Positions 18,307 through 27,629 of a stretch of 59,891 bases of DNA are shown here, in pieces (position 1 is the first letter of the stretch; every line of letters starts with the position of its first letter). The stretch covers positions 1 through 59,891 of the forward strand of contig VGGU01000008.1 in assembly GCA_016868475.1 (NCBI GenBank). Reading direction: 5' to 3'. The notes beneath the pieces were generated by a model, which saw only the letters and a list, made by a program, of their open reading frames with translations, did no database searches and was not told the origin of the DNA. This DNA is from Bacteroidota bacterium. Its GTDB lineage: Bacteria > Bacteroidota > Bacteroidia > Chitinophagales > Chitinophagaceae. Both the position numbers and the translations under genes were made by a program.

Positions 18307-20319
18307 GTGAAAGTTTCGACCAACAAGGTAACTGGCGCCGGCCTACTTGTAGCACTGGGAATCATCTTTGGAGACATCGGCACCTCTCCACTTTACGTTT
18401 TTAACGCAATTATAGACAACCGTATTATTACGGAGGAACTAATTTTAGGCACTTTATCCTGTATTATCTGGACCTTAACACTACAGACCACTTTTAAATA
18501 TGTGCTGTTGGTGCTAAGAGCCGATAATCGCGGGGAGGGTGGAACCTTTGCTTTATACGCACTGGTCAGGAGACGAAAAAAGTGGCTAGTAGTTCCAGCC
18601 ATGATCGGTGGAGCCTCATTGCTGGCCGATGGTATTATCACCCCTCCCATTTCCATTACTTCTGCCATTGAGGGTTTAAAAGAACTGCCTGCACTGGGTA
18701 TTCATGAAGGAAGTAATACCGTTGTCATCATTGTAATTTCTATTTTGGCTTTGTTCTTTTTTCTGCAACAATTTGGTTCCGCCTCGATAGGGCAATTTTT
18801 TGGGCCAGTGATGTTTGTTTGGTTTTCCATGCTATTGGTACTTGGCATAGCACACATTTTTGACAACCTCTCTATTTTCAGAGCAATCAATCCATACTAT
18901 GCCATAGAATTTTTAAGGTCTTACCCTAATGGATTTTGGATTTTAGGGGCTGTTTTTTTATGCACTACTGGCGCAGAAGCCCTTTACAGCGATTTAGGCC
19001 ATTGTGGAAGAAAGAATATCCGTATTTCTTGGATCTATGTAAAACTCTGCTTGCTATTTAACTACCTAGGACAAGGCGCCGCCTTATTGTCACAACAGTA
19101 TCAACTGAACGGCAAAGTCACTAATCTTGTTGATCTTAATGCACCCATCTCTACCGCTATTAAAACCCAACTTCGAATCAATGCATTTTATGACCTAATG
19201 CCCCATTGGTTCATTATTCCCGGAGTTATTATAGCTACAGCTGCAGCCATTATTGCCAGTCAGGCAATGGTGTCCGGAGCATTTACCTTGGTAAGCGAAT
19301 CCATGAGACTGAACCTGTGGCCGAAATTAAAAATCAGATACCCTTCTGAAGAAAAAGGTCAGCTTTTTATTTCGGCAATTAACTTGATGATGTTCTTGGG
19401 ATGCGTTGGGGTGGTTTTATATTTCCGTAAGTCCTCAAATATGGAAGCGGCATATGGACTGGCCATAATAGTTACAATGATCAGCACTACTATTCTTTTT
19501 GCCAACTATTTGGTGTTGCATCGAGTCAAATCCTTCTGGATCTATTTATTTTTGGCTGGTTATTTTATTATAGAAGCCTCCTTTTTGATAGCCTTATTGG
19601 TAAAATTCATGCATGGTGGCTACATCACGCTGTTGATTGGTCTGATCATTTTTGCCGTCATGTTCGTTTGGTTTAAAGCCAGAAAAATTAAAAATCGATA
19701 TATCGAATTTGTTAAGCTTGATCATTATCTGAATAAAATTCAAGAATTGAGTCGTGACGTATCAGTGCCCAAATATGCCACACACTTGATTTACATGACC
19801 AGCGCCAACAACCCTAAGGAGATCGAGCATAAGATTGTCTACTCCATATTGAACCGCAAGCCAAAACGAGCAGACATTTATTGGTTTGTGCATATCGACA
19901 CTATGGACGAACCCTATACTTGTGATTATAAGGTAACCCATATTATTCCAAACGACATTATCCGGATTGATTTCAGATTTGGATTCCGGGTGGAACCTCG
20001 AATTAATCTGATGTTCAGAAAAGTAGTAGAAGATTTAGTTACCAATCAAGAGGTGGCTATTACCAGCCGATATGAGAGTCTACCTCAAAGCAAAGTGGTT
20101 GGAGATTTTCAGTTTATGGTCATGGAAAAATACCTAAGTCAAGACAATGAATTGCCCTTCATTGAAAAAGTGATCATGCAATTCTATTTTTGGTTAAAGG
20201 AGCTAAGCTTATCCGAAGAAAAAGGATTTGGCTTGGATCAAGCAAATGTTTTTGTCGAAAAATTTCCATTGATCGTAGCACCCGTTACCAATCTTAATCT
20301 CAAACGTGTTGATAAGTAA
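18307..20319 (+). CDS. kup: Low-affinity potassium uptake protein Kup
   Basis: Kup is a proton-coupled potassium importer of the inner membrane. The 670-residue protein has the family start GDIGTSPLYVF at about 22-32, around 12 membrane segments to roughly residue 450, and a cytosolic C-terminal domain. The GTG at 18307 is the only plausible start, since the next methionine lies far past the first conserved segment. A perfect -7 box ends 4 nt before it, implying a leaderless mRNA. Two hydrolase genes follow with 3-nt and -1-nt spacing, forming an operon. Confidence 0.95.
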   Translation: MKVSTNKVTGAGLLVALGIIFGDIGTSPLYVFNAIIDNRIITEELILGTLSCIIWTLTLQTTFKYVLLVLRADNRGEGGTFALYALVRRRKKWLVVPAMIGGASLLADGIITPPISITSAIEGLKELPALGIHEGSNTVVIIVISILALFFFLQQFGSASIGQFFGPVMFVWFSMLLVLGIAHIFDNLSIFRAINPYYAIEFLRSYPNGFWILGAVFLCTTGAEALYSDLGHCGRKNIRISWIYVKLCLLFNYLGQGAALLSQQYQLNGKVTNLVDLNAPISTAIKTQLRINAFYDLMPHWFIIPGVIIATAAAIIASQAMVSGAFTLVSESMRLNLWPKLKIRYPSEEKGQLFISAINLMMFLGCVGVVLYFRKSSNMEAAYGLAIIVTMISTTILFANYLVLHRVKSFWIYLFLAGYFIIEASFLIALLVKFMHGGYITLLIGLIIFAVMFVWFKARKIKNRYIEFVKLDHYLNKIQELSRDVSVPKYATHLIYMTSANNPKEIEHKIVYSILNRKPKRADIYWFVHIDTMDEPYTCDYKVTHIIPNDIIRIDFRFGFRVEPRINLMFRKVVEDLVTNQEVAITSRYESLPQSKVVGDFQFMVMEKYLSQDNELPFIEKVIMQFYFWLKELSLSEEKGFGLDQANVFVEKFPLIVAPVTNLNLKRVDK

Positions 20320-20322
20320 GTT

Positions 20323-21114
20323 ATGATACCCACATTCTTGTGGTATATCCTGGGAGCCATCCTCCTGTTTTCCATCTTGGCCTATTTGCTGCAAGAAAAG
20401 TTCATTTTTCGACCTGAAATTTTAAAAGCAGACTTTGCATTTAAATATCAACTACCCTTCAAGGAGTATTTTTTTGACAGTGCCCCTGGAGTGCGGATCA
20501 ATGGATTGCATTTTTATAGAGAAAATCCAAGAGGGTTGATCCTTTATTTTCATGGGAACACCCGAAGCATCAAAGGCTGGGCACGCTATGCAAAGGATTT
20601 TTACCGATACAATTACGATGTGGTGTTGGTTGATTATAGAGGTTTTGGAAAAAGTACAGGTAAACGAAACGAAAAAGAGATGCTCAAGGATATGCAATTT
20701 GTGTATGACCGATTAAGCGAAAAATATCCTGAGGACCATTTGATTATTTACGGTAGAAGTTTAGGAAGCGGGTTTGCTACAAAAATCGCATCGGACAATA
20801 ATCCCCGTTACTTGATATTGGATGCCCCCTACTTCAATTTTAAAAAAGTCATTGAACGATTTTTACCTTTTTTACCGCTAAGATTGGTGCTTCGCTTTCA
20901 TTTAAGAACCGACAAATGGTTGCCACTGGTAAAATGCCACACGTATATCATACATGGAACCCGTGACAAACTGATTCCTATCCGCCATAGTGTTGCTTTG
21001 CAAGCGCAACATCAATTTAAAACAACCCTGATTCGTATAGAAGGTGGCGGTCACAATAATCTACCTTCTTTTGATGAATACCACAATTTTATTCGCGATA
21101 TCCTGAAATACTGA
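20323..21114 (+). CDS. Membrane-anchored alpha/beta hydrolase
   Basis: A 263-residue hydrolase with one N-terminal membrane segment (about 6-23), so the catalytic domain is probably held at the inner membrane. The triad is readable: Ser146 in GRSLGSG, Asp215 in HGTRDKLIP and His244 in GGGHNN. The oxyanion motif is YFHGNTRS. It belongs to the BEM46/ABHD13-like group of unknown substrate. It overlaps its paralogue by one base (TGATG) and follows kup by 3 nt. Confidence 0.85.
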   Translation: MIPTFLWYILGAILLFSILAYLLQEKFIFRPEILKADFAFKYQLPFKEYFFDSAPGVRINGLHFYRENPRGLILYFHGNTRSIKGWARYAKDFYRYNYDVVLVDYRGFGKSTGKRNEKEMLKDMQFVYDRLSEKYPEDHLIIYGRSLGSGFATKIASDNNPRYLILDAPYFNFKKVIERFLPFLPLRLVLRFHLRTDKWLPLVKCHTYIIHGTRDKLIPIRHSVALQAQHQFKTTLIRIEGGGHNNLPSFDEYHNFIRDILKY

Positions 21115-21941
21115 TGCCTCTAAAATATTTCTATACTCATTTCCTCAAGTGGAGAAAACCCATAGGTTGGCTACTACTTCTGTATTTACTAGCCGGGTGG
21201 ATCTTTTATGCCAATCAGGATGCCTTCATCTTTCGAGCCCGTGTTATCCACGCTGATAAAAATGTTGCTATCCAGGCCCCACATAAGGAAATAACCATTC
21301 CCATCAATCAGGAAGATACCTTACACCTGATTAGTTTTATTACCGATAAAGCACCTGCCCGTGGTGTTGTGCTGTATTTCCACGGCAATCGAGAAAATGT
21401 GGAATGGTATGCACCCAAAGCTGATTTATTCACTCAGGAGGGATATGAAGTATTGATGATGGACTACCCGGGCTATGGAAAAAGCAGAGGCGAAATATCG
21501 GAGCAAAAAATCTATCAATGGGCAATCTGGGCCTATCAGTTAGCCAGAAAGCAGTTCTCCTCCAATGAGATTATTATTTATGGTAAGAGTTTGGGTACTG
21601 GCGTTGCCGCTTATCTGGCCTCTGTAAAAGACTGCAGACAGCTAATTCTTGAAACACCTTACACCAATTTTCCAGCAGTATTTTCCTATTACGCCCCCAT
21701 TTATCCCTTTAAAACTTTATTGCAGTTTCAGTTTCCAACTGAACAATTTTTAGAACAGGTAGTGGCCCCTATTCGAATTTTGCATGGCACTAATGATTTT
21801 GTAGTAGCTCACCAACATTCTTTACAATTGGCAAAACACAAAAAAGGCATATCGTTATTGATCATTAAAGGAGGAGCCCACAATAACTTATTTGATTTTC
21901 AATTAACCAGAACAACATTGAAAAAATGGTTATCCCATTGA
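21114..21941 (+). CDS. Membrane-anchored alpha/beta hydrolase (paralogue)
   Basis: A 275-residue paralogue of the preceding gene, with a membrane segment at about 16-33. The triad is Ser159 in GKSLGTG, Asp228 in HGTNDFVV and His256 in GGAHNN, and the oxyanion motif is YFHGNREN. Layout and spacing match the first copy, so the pair arose by tandem duplication, but sequence drift is large enough for separate substrates. Its stop directly abuts the convergent ldcA stop. Confidence 0.85.
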   Translation: MPLKYFYTHFLKWRKPIGWLLLLYLLAGWIFYANQDAFIFRARVIHADKNVAIQAPHKEITIPINQEDTLHLISFITDKAPARGVVLYFHGNRENVEWYAPKADLFTQEGYEVLMMDYPGYGKSRGEISEQKIYQWAIWAYQLARKQFSSNEIIIYGKSLGTGVAAYLASVKDCRQLILETPYTNFPAVFSYYAPIYPFKTLLQFQFPTEQFLEQVVAPIRILHGTNDFVVAHQHSLQLAKHKKGISLLIIKGGAHNNLFDFQLTRTTLKKWLSH

Positions 21942-22847
21942 TTATTCTGCAAGCAACGATCCCGTAGCGTCCACACGCAAACTATAGGTAGCTCCTACTT
22001 TTAAGGCAATATTTCTTTCTGAATGACTTACCGGAAAATCAAAACAAACAGGATAGGAATATTCAGCCACTGCTTCCTGAATTATTGCATAGGCAGATTT
22101 GCCAAATGGCCGTTCCGTATCCTGGCAATTTGTAAAGCCACCCACAATGAGTCCGGCAAGTGACTGCAGTTTTCCACTTCTTTTATATTGGTAAAGCATG
22201 CGATCGATATTGTACAATTGCTCTCCCACGTCCTCGATAAATAGAATTTTTCCGGCAGTGTCCAAATCAGAAGAACTACCAACCAAATGCGCCAACAAAG
22301 CTAAATTGCCCCCCACCAATGTTGCAGTTGCCGTTCCAAATCGGTTAAATGAGTGATCAGGACCTGAACAAGCAGAACTGATTCCTTCCAATACTTCCTT
22401 CAAGGATTGGACATATTCATTTTTCCATCCTTCCCCATTAAAAGCAGTTGCCATAGGGCCGTGCAAAGTAACCACCTGCTGATGACGATGTATATGTGCA
22501 TGCAGTATGGTAATATCGCTATACCCGATGATCCATTTTGGGGATTGAACAAATTTTGTAAAATCAATTTGCTCAATGATACGACCAGTTCCGTAGCCAC
22601 CTCTGCCAAACAAAATTGCTTTCACTGTAGGGTCGTCGAGCATGCGTTGCAAATCGGACAATCGTTCTTGATCTGTTCCCGAAAAATAATTCTGCGAACT
22701 GCCGCCAATAGTTGACCCTTGAATAACCCTGTATCCCCATTGTGCAAGTATTTCAACACAGGTTTGCACCGCAGCAGCAGGTAAATAACCAGCTGGACAA
22801 ACTAACCCTATGGTATCTCCGGGATTTAAGTAATTGGGTGTAATCAT
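21942..22847 (-). CDS. ldcA: LD-carboxypeptidase (peptidase S66)
   Basis: LdcA trims the terminal D-alanine from tetrapeptide muropeptides during peptidoglycan recycling. From the ATG at 22847 the protein is 301 residues, as expected, and opens with the conserved MITPNYLNPGDTIGLVCPAGY. GRGGYGTGRI and the catalytic serine region GYSDITILH are visible. A longer frame to 22922 would run through the metG promoter and lacks homology, so it is rejected. A TACCTTTA box at 22868-22861 is its likely promoter. The symbol covers the S66 family; MccF-like immunity functions cannot be excluded. Confidence 0.88.
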   Translation of the reverse strand: MITPNYLNPGDTIGLVCPAGYLPAAAVQTCVEILAQWGYRVIQGSTIGGSSQNYFSGTDQERLSDLQRMLDDPTVKAILFGRGGYGTGRIIEQIDFTKFVQSPKWIIGYSDITILHAHIHRHQQVVTLHGPMATAFNGEGWKNEYVQSLKEVLEGISSACSGPDHSFNRFGTATATLVGGNLALLAHLVGSSSDLDTAGKILFIEDVGEQLYNIDRMLYQYKRSGKLQSLAGLIVGGFTNCQDTERPFGKSAYAIIQEAVAEYSYPVCFDFPVSHSERNIALKVGATYSLRVDATGSLLAE

Positions 22848-22883
22848 ACAAGGAATACCGTAAAGGTAATGCCTGCATTCTAT

Positions 22884-22914
22884 TTTGGGCAAGCCTTGGT
22901 TTCCGGTATTTTTG
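22884..22914 (+). promoter_or_regulatory. Complete Bacteroidota promoter of metG
   Basis: TTTG at 22884-22887, then exactly 19 bp, then TATTTTTG at 22907-22914: a full match to the TTTG-N19-TAnnTTTG promoter. The box ends 6 nt before the metG ATG, leaving at most a few bases of leader. Confidence 0.75.
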
Positions 22915-22920
22915 CACTGC

Positions 22921-25038
22921 ATGTCTACTCCTAAACGATATTTAGTTACTTCCGCATTACCCTACGCAAACGGGCTAAAACATATTGGACACCTGGCCGG
23001 AGCATATATTCCGGCAGATATCTATGTACGTTATTTACGCGCAGAAAAAAGAGAGGTGGTTTTTGTATGTGGTAGCGACGAGCACGGCACTGCCATTCCC
23101 ATCCAGGCAAAGAAAGAAGGCACAACTCCACAAGAAACAATTGATAAATATCACCAGGCTCTCAAAGAAGATTTTGAGAACCTATCAGTGAGTTTTGATG
23201 TTTACCATAGAACCAGTGAGCCGCTACATCACGAAACAGCCTCAACATTTTTCACCCACTTATTGGAAAAAGGGGCGTTGATTACGCAAGAAAGCGAACA
23301 GTATTTTGATACAGTCTCTAACACATTTTTAGCGGATCGTTACATCAAAGGCACTTGTCCTCATTGTAAAAGCGATAGAGCTTACGGCGATCAATGCGAA
23401 ACCTGTGGGCGCACGCTGAGTCCCGATGAATTAATCAATCCAGTTAGTACACTTAGTGGAGCAACTCTTCAAAAGAAAAAAACAACGCATTGGTATCTTC
23501 CGCTAAACCAACATGAAGAATTTTTAAAAAATTGGATCCTAGGCGAGCATGCCAAGGACTGGCGTCCTACTGTTGTTGGTCAATGCAAAAGTTGGATCGA
23601 AGGGGGCTTGCAACCTCGTGCTGTTACCAGGGATCTGGATTGGGGGGTAAAGATTCCAGACTCCATACTAGGAAGTGCAGGTAAAGTATTATACGTTTGG
23701 TTTGACGCACCTATTGGGTATATCAGTGCAACCAAACAATGGGCCCTTGATCATGGAAAGGACTGGGCTCCTTTCTGGCAAGACAAAGAAACCAAATTGG
23801 TTCATTTTATCGGAAAGGATAATATTGTTTTTCACTGCATCATTTTTCCGGTGATGTTAAAATTGCATGGCTACATTTTACCCGAACAGGTTCCTGCCAA
23901 TGAATTCCTCAACCTCGAAGGAGACAAGATGAGCACCAGCCGTAACTGGAAGCTGGATATGCGAGATTATATCAATGATTTTGTCAAGGCAGAAAATGGA
24001 GGAGGGCAATGTGTAGATATGCTTCGATACTACCTGACACAAATTGCGCCCGAAACAAAAGATAGTGAGTTTATCTGGAAGGGATATCAGGATGCGGTCA
24101 ATAACGAGTTGGTTGCCATCTTTGGTAATTTTGTAAATCGTACCTGGGTACTGAACCATAAACTTTGTAATGGAAAAGTTCCTCACCTCCATCCCGCATT
24201 ATTTGACGAGAGTGAGCATTCCCTTATAAAAGATATTCAGGATGCAGCGGCACATATCGGCGCATTGATCGATCAGTACAAGTTCAGAGATGCTTTGTTT
24301 GAAGTAATGAACCTTGCTCGAAAAGGTAATCAATACATGCAAAAGAAAGCGCCATGGATGCTGGCCAAACAAATAGAAACAGACCCCACTGCACAAAAAC
24401 AGATTGATAATTGTTTGCACTTGTGTTTGCAACTCACTGCAAATCTGACAATACTGTTCAACCCTTTTCTACCTAACACCTCACTTACGCTTTTAAAAAT
24501 GATGAAAGTGGTGGACCGAATGCTAGACTGGGAAAATGCGGGAAGCCTTAAACTATTGAATGTCGGATACCCCCTTAGTGCCCCTCAACTTCTATTCAGA
24601 AAAATTGAAGACACGGAAGTAGCTCAGCAAATTGAAAAACTTCAGCAGGGGAAAATATTGTCCGCTATAACCCCTACCCCTACTGAAAAAAATACTGGTA
24701 CAACCAGCAAACCCATGATTCAATATGAAGATTTTGCAAAATTAGATTTGCGCTCAGGCATTATTCGAAAAGCCGAAAAAGTAGAAAAGGCAGATAAGCT
24801 GCTGAAGTTAGAAGTTGAGTTGCAAGAAGGAATCCGTGTGATTGTAAGTGGAATTGCCGAGCACTATCAACCTGATGAAATAATTGGAAAACAAGTAACC
24901 GTTGTCAGCAACCTGGCCCCTCGAAAAATGAGAGGAATAGAGAGCAACGGGATGATCCTCATGGCAACCGATAAGAACGGGAAACTCCATTTTGTTCAGC
25001 CAGAGAATCCAATCGAGCCCGGTTCACAAATAAGTTAA
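22921..25038 (+). CDS. metG: Methionyl-tRNA synthetase
   Basis: MetG charges initiator and elongator tRNA-Met. The 705-residue class I enzyme has the HIGH motif at 21-24, a zinc knuckle with Cys146, 149, 159 and 162, KMSTS at 336-340 (the KMSKS loop), an anticodon-binding helical domain, and a C-terminal OB-fold tRNA-binding domain (about 600-705) that dimerises related enzymes. The ATG at 22921 is chosen because the longer frame starts with a TTG inside the promoter. The mRNA is probably nearly leaderless. The gene is divergent from ldcA. Confidence 0.97.
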   Translation: MSTPKRYLVTSALPYANGLKHIGHLAGAYIPADIYVRYLRAEKREVVFVCGSDEHGTAIPIQAKKEGTTPQETIDKYHQALKEDFENLSVSFDVYHRTSEPLHHETASTFFTHLLEKGALITQESEQYFDTVSNTFLADRYIKGTCPHCKSDRAYGDQCETCGRTLSPDELINPVSTLSGATLQKKKTTHWYLPLNQHEEFLKNWILGEHAKDWRPTVVGQCKSWIEGGLQPRAVTRDLDWGVKIPDSILGSAGKVLYVWFDAPIGYISATKQWALDHGKDWAPFWQDKETKLVHFIGKDNIVFHCIIFPVMLKLHGYILPEQVPANEFLNLEGDKMSTSRNWKLDMRDYINDFVKAENGGGQCVDMLRYYLTQIAPETKDSEFIWKGYQDAVNNELVAIFGNFVNRTWVLNHKLCNGKVPHLHPALFDESEHSLIKDIQDAAAHIGALIDQYKFRDALFEVMNLARKGNQYMQKKAPWMLAKQIETDPTAQKQIDNCLHLCLQLTANLTILFNPFLPNTSLTLLKMMKVVDRMLDWENAGSLKLLNVGYPLSAPQLLFRKIEDTEVAQQIEKLQQGKILSAITPTPTEKNTGTTSKPMIQYEDFAKLDLRSGIIRKAEKVEKADKLLKLEVELQEGIRVIVSGIAEHYQPDEIIGKQVTVVSNLAPRKMRGIESNGMILMATDKNGKLHFVQPENPIEPGSQIS

Positions 25039-25089
25039 GCAATAAAGTTTTGGGCTCTCGCTAAATGGGTTAACTTAGAATTAGCAAAT

Positions 25090-25105
25090 TAGTTGCATAA
25101 CTAAC
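25090..25105. promoter_or_regulatory. Inverted repeat upstream of the beta-oxidation gene
   Basis: TTAGTT (25090-25095), GCAT, AACTAA (25100-25105) form a perfect 6-bp inverted repeat with a 4-bp centre, ending 9 bp before the ATG at 25115. Its size and place suit an operator for a dimeric regulator, for example one responding to acyl-CoA. This role is inferred only. Confidence 0.4.
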
Positions 25106-25114
25106 TATTTAATT

Positions 25115-27496
25115 ATGAGCCTTCGTTTTATTAAAAAAGTAGCCGTTTTAGGAAGTGGAGTAATGGGTTCGCGCATAGCTTGTCATTTTGCAGGCACAGG
25201 ACATCAGGTGTTGCTATTGGATATTGCCCCAGCCAACTTACCGGCAGATGCCCCTGCCCCACTAAAAAATAAAATAGTAAACGATTCACTTCAGGCAGCC
25301 CTAAAGTCTTCTCCGGCACCTCTGTATGAAAAACACTATTCAAAAAATATACAGACCGGGAATTTTGAAGACAACCTTTCAGACATATCAACAGCTGATT
25401 GGATCATTGAGGTAGTTGTTGAACAATTGGAAATAAAAAAACAATTATTTGAAAAAGTAGAAAAGTATCGCAAACCAGGAACCCTGATTAGTTCAAACAC
25501 ATCCGGTATTCCTATCCATGCCATGCTGGATGGACGGAGTGAAGATTTTAAAAAACATTTTTGCGGAACACACTTTTTTAATCCTCCACGCTATTTACGT
25601 TTATTAGAAATAATACCCACGGCTCACACCAACCCTGACATAGTAGATTTTTTGATGAGCTATGGCGACAAAAAACTGGGCAAAACCACCGTATTGTGCA
25701 AGGACACCCCAGCTTTTATTGCTAACCGTATTGGCGTTTTTAGCATGATGGCTATCATGCATATAAAAGAAAAGCTAAACTTAAGTGTTGATGAAATCGA
25801 TGCACTAACCGGACCCGTTGTTGGCAGACCAAAGTCAGCAACTTTTAGAACAGCAGATGTGGTGGGCATTGATACACTGGTCAAAGTAGCACAAGGAGTG
25901 GTTCAAAATTGTCCTCAAGATGAGTCTAGGCATTTGTTTAAAATACCAGCCTGGCTAGAAAAAATGGTTGCCAATCAATGGCTGGGCGATAAAACCGGAA
26001 AAGGATTTTTTCAGAAAACCAAAACAAAAGAAGGAAAAAAAGAAATCCTTACGCTAGACTTAGAAACACTGGAGTATAAACCAAGGCAAAAACCAAAATT
26101 CCCTTCTCTGGATTCTGCAAAACAATTGGAAGATTTGCCAAGCCGCATTAAACTGTTACACCATGCCAAGGATAAAGCGGGCAATTTTTTCCAACTATTA
26201 CATGCTCATTTATTTTCTTACATAGGACTTCGCATACCAGAAATTAGCGATAAACTTTATCAGGTTGATGATGCAATGAAAACTGGTTTTGGTTGGGAAA
26301 TTGGAGCCTTTGAAACCTGGGACCTATTGGGCGTGAAATCACTGATGAACAGTTTGGAAGAATTTCAACTCCCCGTAGCACCTTGGATTAAGGAAATGGT
26401 GGAAGCAGGAAATCATCAATTTTATAAAACTGAAAATGGTCAACGTTATTGCTATGACCCCCTCTCGCACAGCTACAAAGCACTGCCAGGAGCGGATGAA
26501 TTTTTAATGCTTAGTCACCGTCAAGATAAAACGGTATGGAAAAATGCAAGTTGCAAGCTGGTTGATCTGGGCCACGATGTATTAGGACTGCAGTGGAATA
26601 CAAAAATGGGAAGTATTGGTGGTGAAGTGCTATCTGGTATTCAAACGGCAATTGAAAAAGCAGAAGCCAACTTCAAAGGATTGGTTATTGCCAACGAAGG
26701 CCCTAATTTTTCTGCAGGTGCCAATGTGGGCATGATCTTTATGCTGGCCATTGAGCAAGAATTTGAAGAACTAAATTTAGCTATTCGCTTTTTTCAACAG
26801 ACCATGATGCGTGTACGCTATTCCAATGTACCCGTGGTGGTGGCTCCGCATGGATTAACATTAGGAGGCGGTTGCGAGTTGAATTTACATGCAGACAAGT
26901 GCTTTCCTTCAGCGGAAACCTATGCAGGACTTGTAGAGTTGGGAGTAGGCCTCATTCCCGGAGGAGGTGGCACAAAAGAATTTGTAGTACGGGCTGGTAA
27001 AGAAATGCATATGGACGAACCTGAGATGAATACATTAAAAAACAGGTTCATGACCATTGCAACAGCAAAAGTTGGCACATCTGCTCAAGAAGCTTTTTCA
27101 TTAGGGATATATAGACAAGGCATTGATGAAATTGTTTTGAATCCCAACCGCAGAGTTGCCTATGCTAAACAAGCGGTGCTGCAACTACACCAAGCCGGAT
27201 ACATCCGGCCTCTGGAAGAAACAGCTATACCCGTGTTAGGGCGCGCAGGATTGGGCCCATTGCTTGCAGGAATTCACGCTATGAAAACGGCCGGTTATGC
27301 TACGGATCACGACGCATTAGTGGCTAAAAAATTAGCTTATGTTATGTGTGGAGGTGATTTGAGTGAACCTACTACGGTTGATGAGCAATATTTACTTGAT
27401 CTGGAAAGAGAAGCTTTTCTTTCACTTTGTGGAGAAAAGAAAACTTTGGAAAGAATTCAAAGTGTGTTAACAAGCGGAAGACCTATCCGCAATTAG
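25115..27496 (+). CDS. 3-hydroxyacyl-CoA dehydrogenase / enoyl-CoA hydratase (FadN-like)
   Basis: A 793-residue bifunctional beta-oxidation enzyme. The dehydrogenase half comes first, with the NAD-binding VLGSGVMGSRI around 11-21, SSNTSGIPI and GTHFFNPPRYL. The hydratase/isomerase-like half is C-terminal (about 500-710, with NFSAGANVGM and LGGGCELNLHADKC). This order matches FadN of Bacillus rather than E. coli FadB. Relatives usually sit with a thiolase and an acyl-CoA dehydrogenase; neither is here. The hydratase half needs inspection for its catalytic glutamates. A 6-bp inverted repeat precedes the start. Confidence 0.9.
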   Translation: MSLRFIKKVAVLGSGVMGSRIACHFAGTGHQVLLLDIAPANLPADAPAPLKNKIVNDSLQAALKSSPAPLYEKHYSKNIQTGNFEDNLSDISTADWIIEVVVEQLEIKKQLFEKVEKYRKPGTLISSNTSGIPIHAMLDGRSEDFKKHFCGTHFFNPPRYLRLLEIIPTAHTNPDIVDFLMSYGDKKLGKTTVLCKDTPAFIANRIGVFSMMAIMHIKEKLNLSVDEIDALTGPVVGRPKSATFRTADVVGIDTLVKVAQGVVQNCPQDESRHLFKIPAWLEKMVANQWLGDKTGKGFFQKTKTKEGKKEILTLDLETLEYKPRQKPKFPSLDSAKQLEDLPSRIKLLHHAKDKAGNFFQLLHAHLFSYIGLRIPEISDKLYQVDDAMKTGFGWEIGAFETWDLLGVKSLMNSLEEFQLPVAPWIKEMVEAGNHQFYKTENGQRYCYDPLSHSYKALPGADEFLMLSHRQDKTVWKNASCKLVDLGHDVLGLQWNTKMGSIGGEVLSGIQTAIEKAEANFKGLVIANEGPNFSAGANVGMIFMLAIEQEFEELNLAIRFFQQTMMRVRYSNVPVVVAPHGLTLGGGCELNLHADKCFPSAETYAGLVELGVGLIPGGGGTKEFVVRAGKEMHMDEPEMNTLKNRFMTIATAKVGTSAQEAFSLGIYRQGIDEIVLNPNRRVAYAKQAVLQLHQAGYIRPLEETAIPVLGRAGLGPLLAGIHAMKTAGYATDHDALVAKKLAYVMCGGDLSEPTTVDEQYLLDLEREAFLSLCGEKKTLERIQSVLTSGRPIRN

Positions 27497-27540
27497 GAAT
27501 ATTTCTATAGTGGTATTTAGCAGAGTGCCTGTTATTGCTC

Positions 27541-27571
27541 TTAAAAAAACCTCCCGGATAAAACCGGGAGG
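27541..27571 (-). terminator. Rho-independent terminator of the dcw/ftsZ operon
   Basis: A perfect 8-bp GC-rich stem, CCTCCCGG (27550-27557) and CCGGGAGG (27564-27571), with loop ATAAAA. On the minus strand it is followed by a run of seven T, so it acts on transcripts leaving ftsZ, whose stop is 59 bp away. For plus-strand transcripts there is no T-run. Confidence 0.9.
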
Positions 27572-27629
27572 AACAACTAAAAACAGACCAACTTATGTCA
27601 CTTTGCCATTTTTGGAAAAGTGAGTTTCT

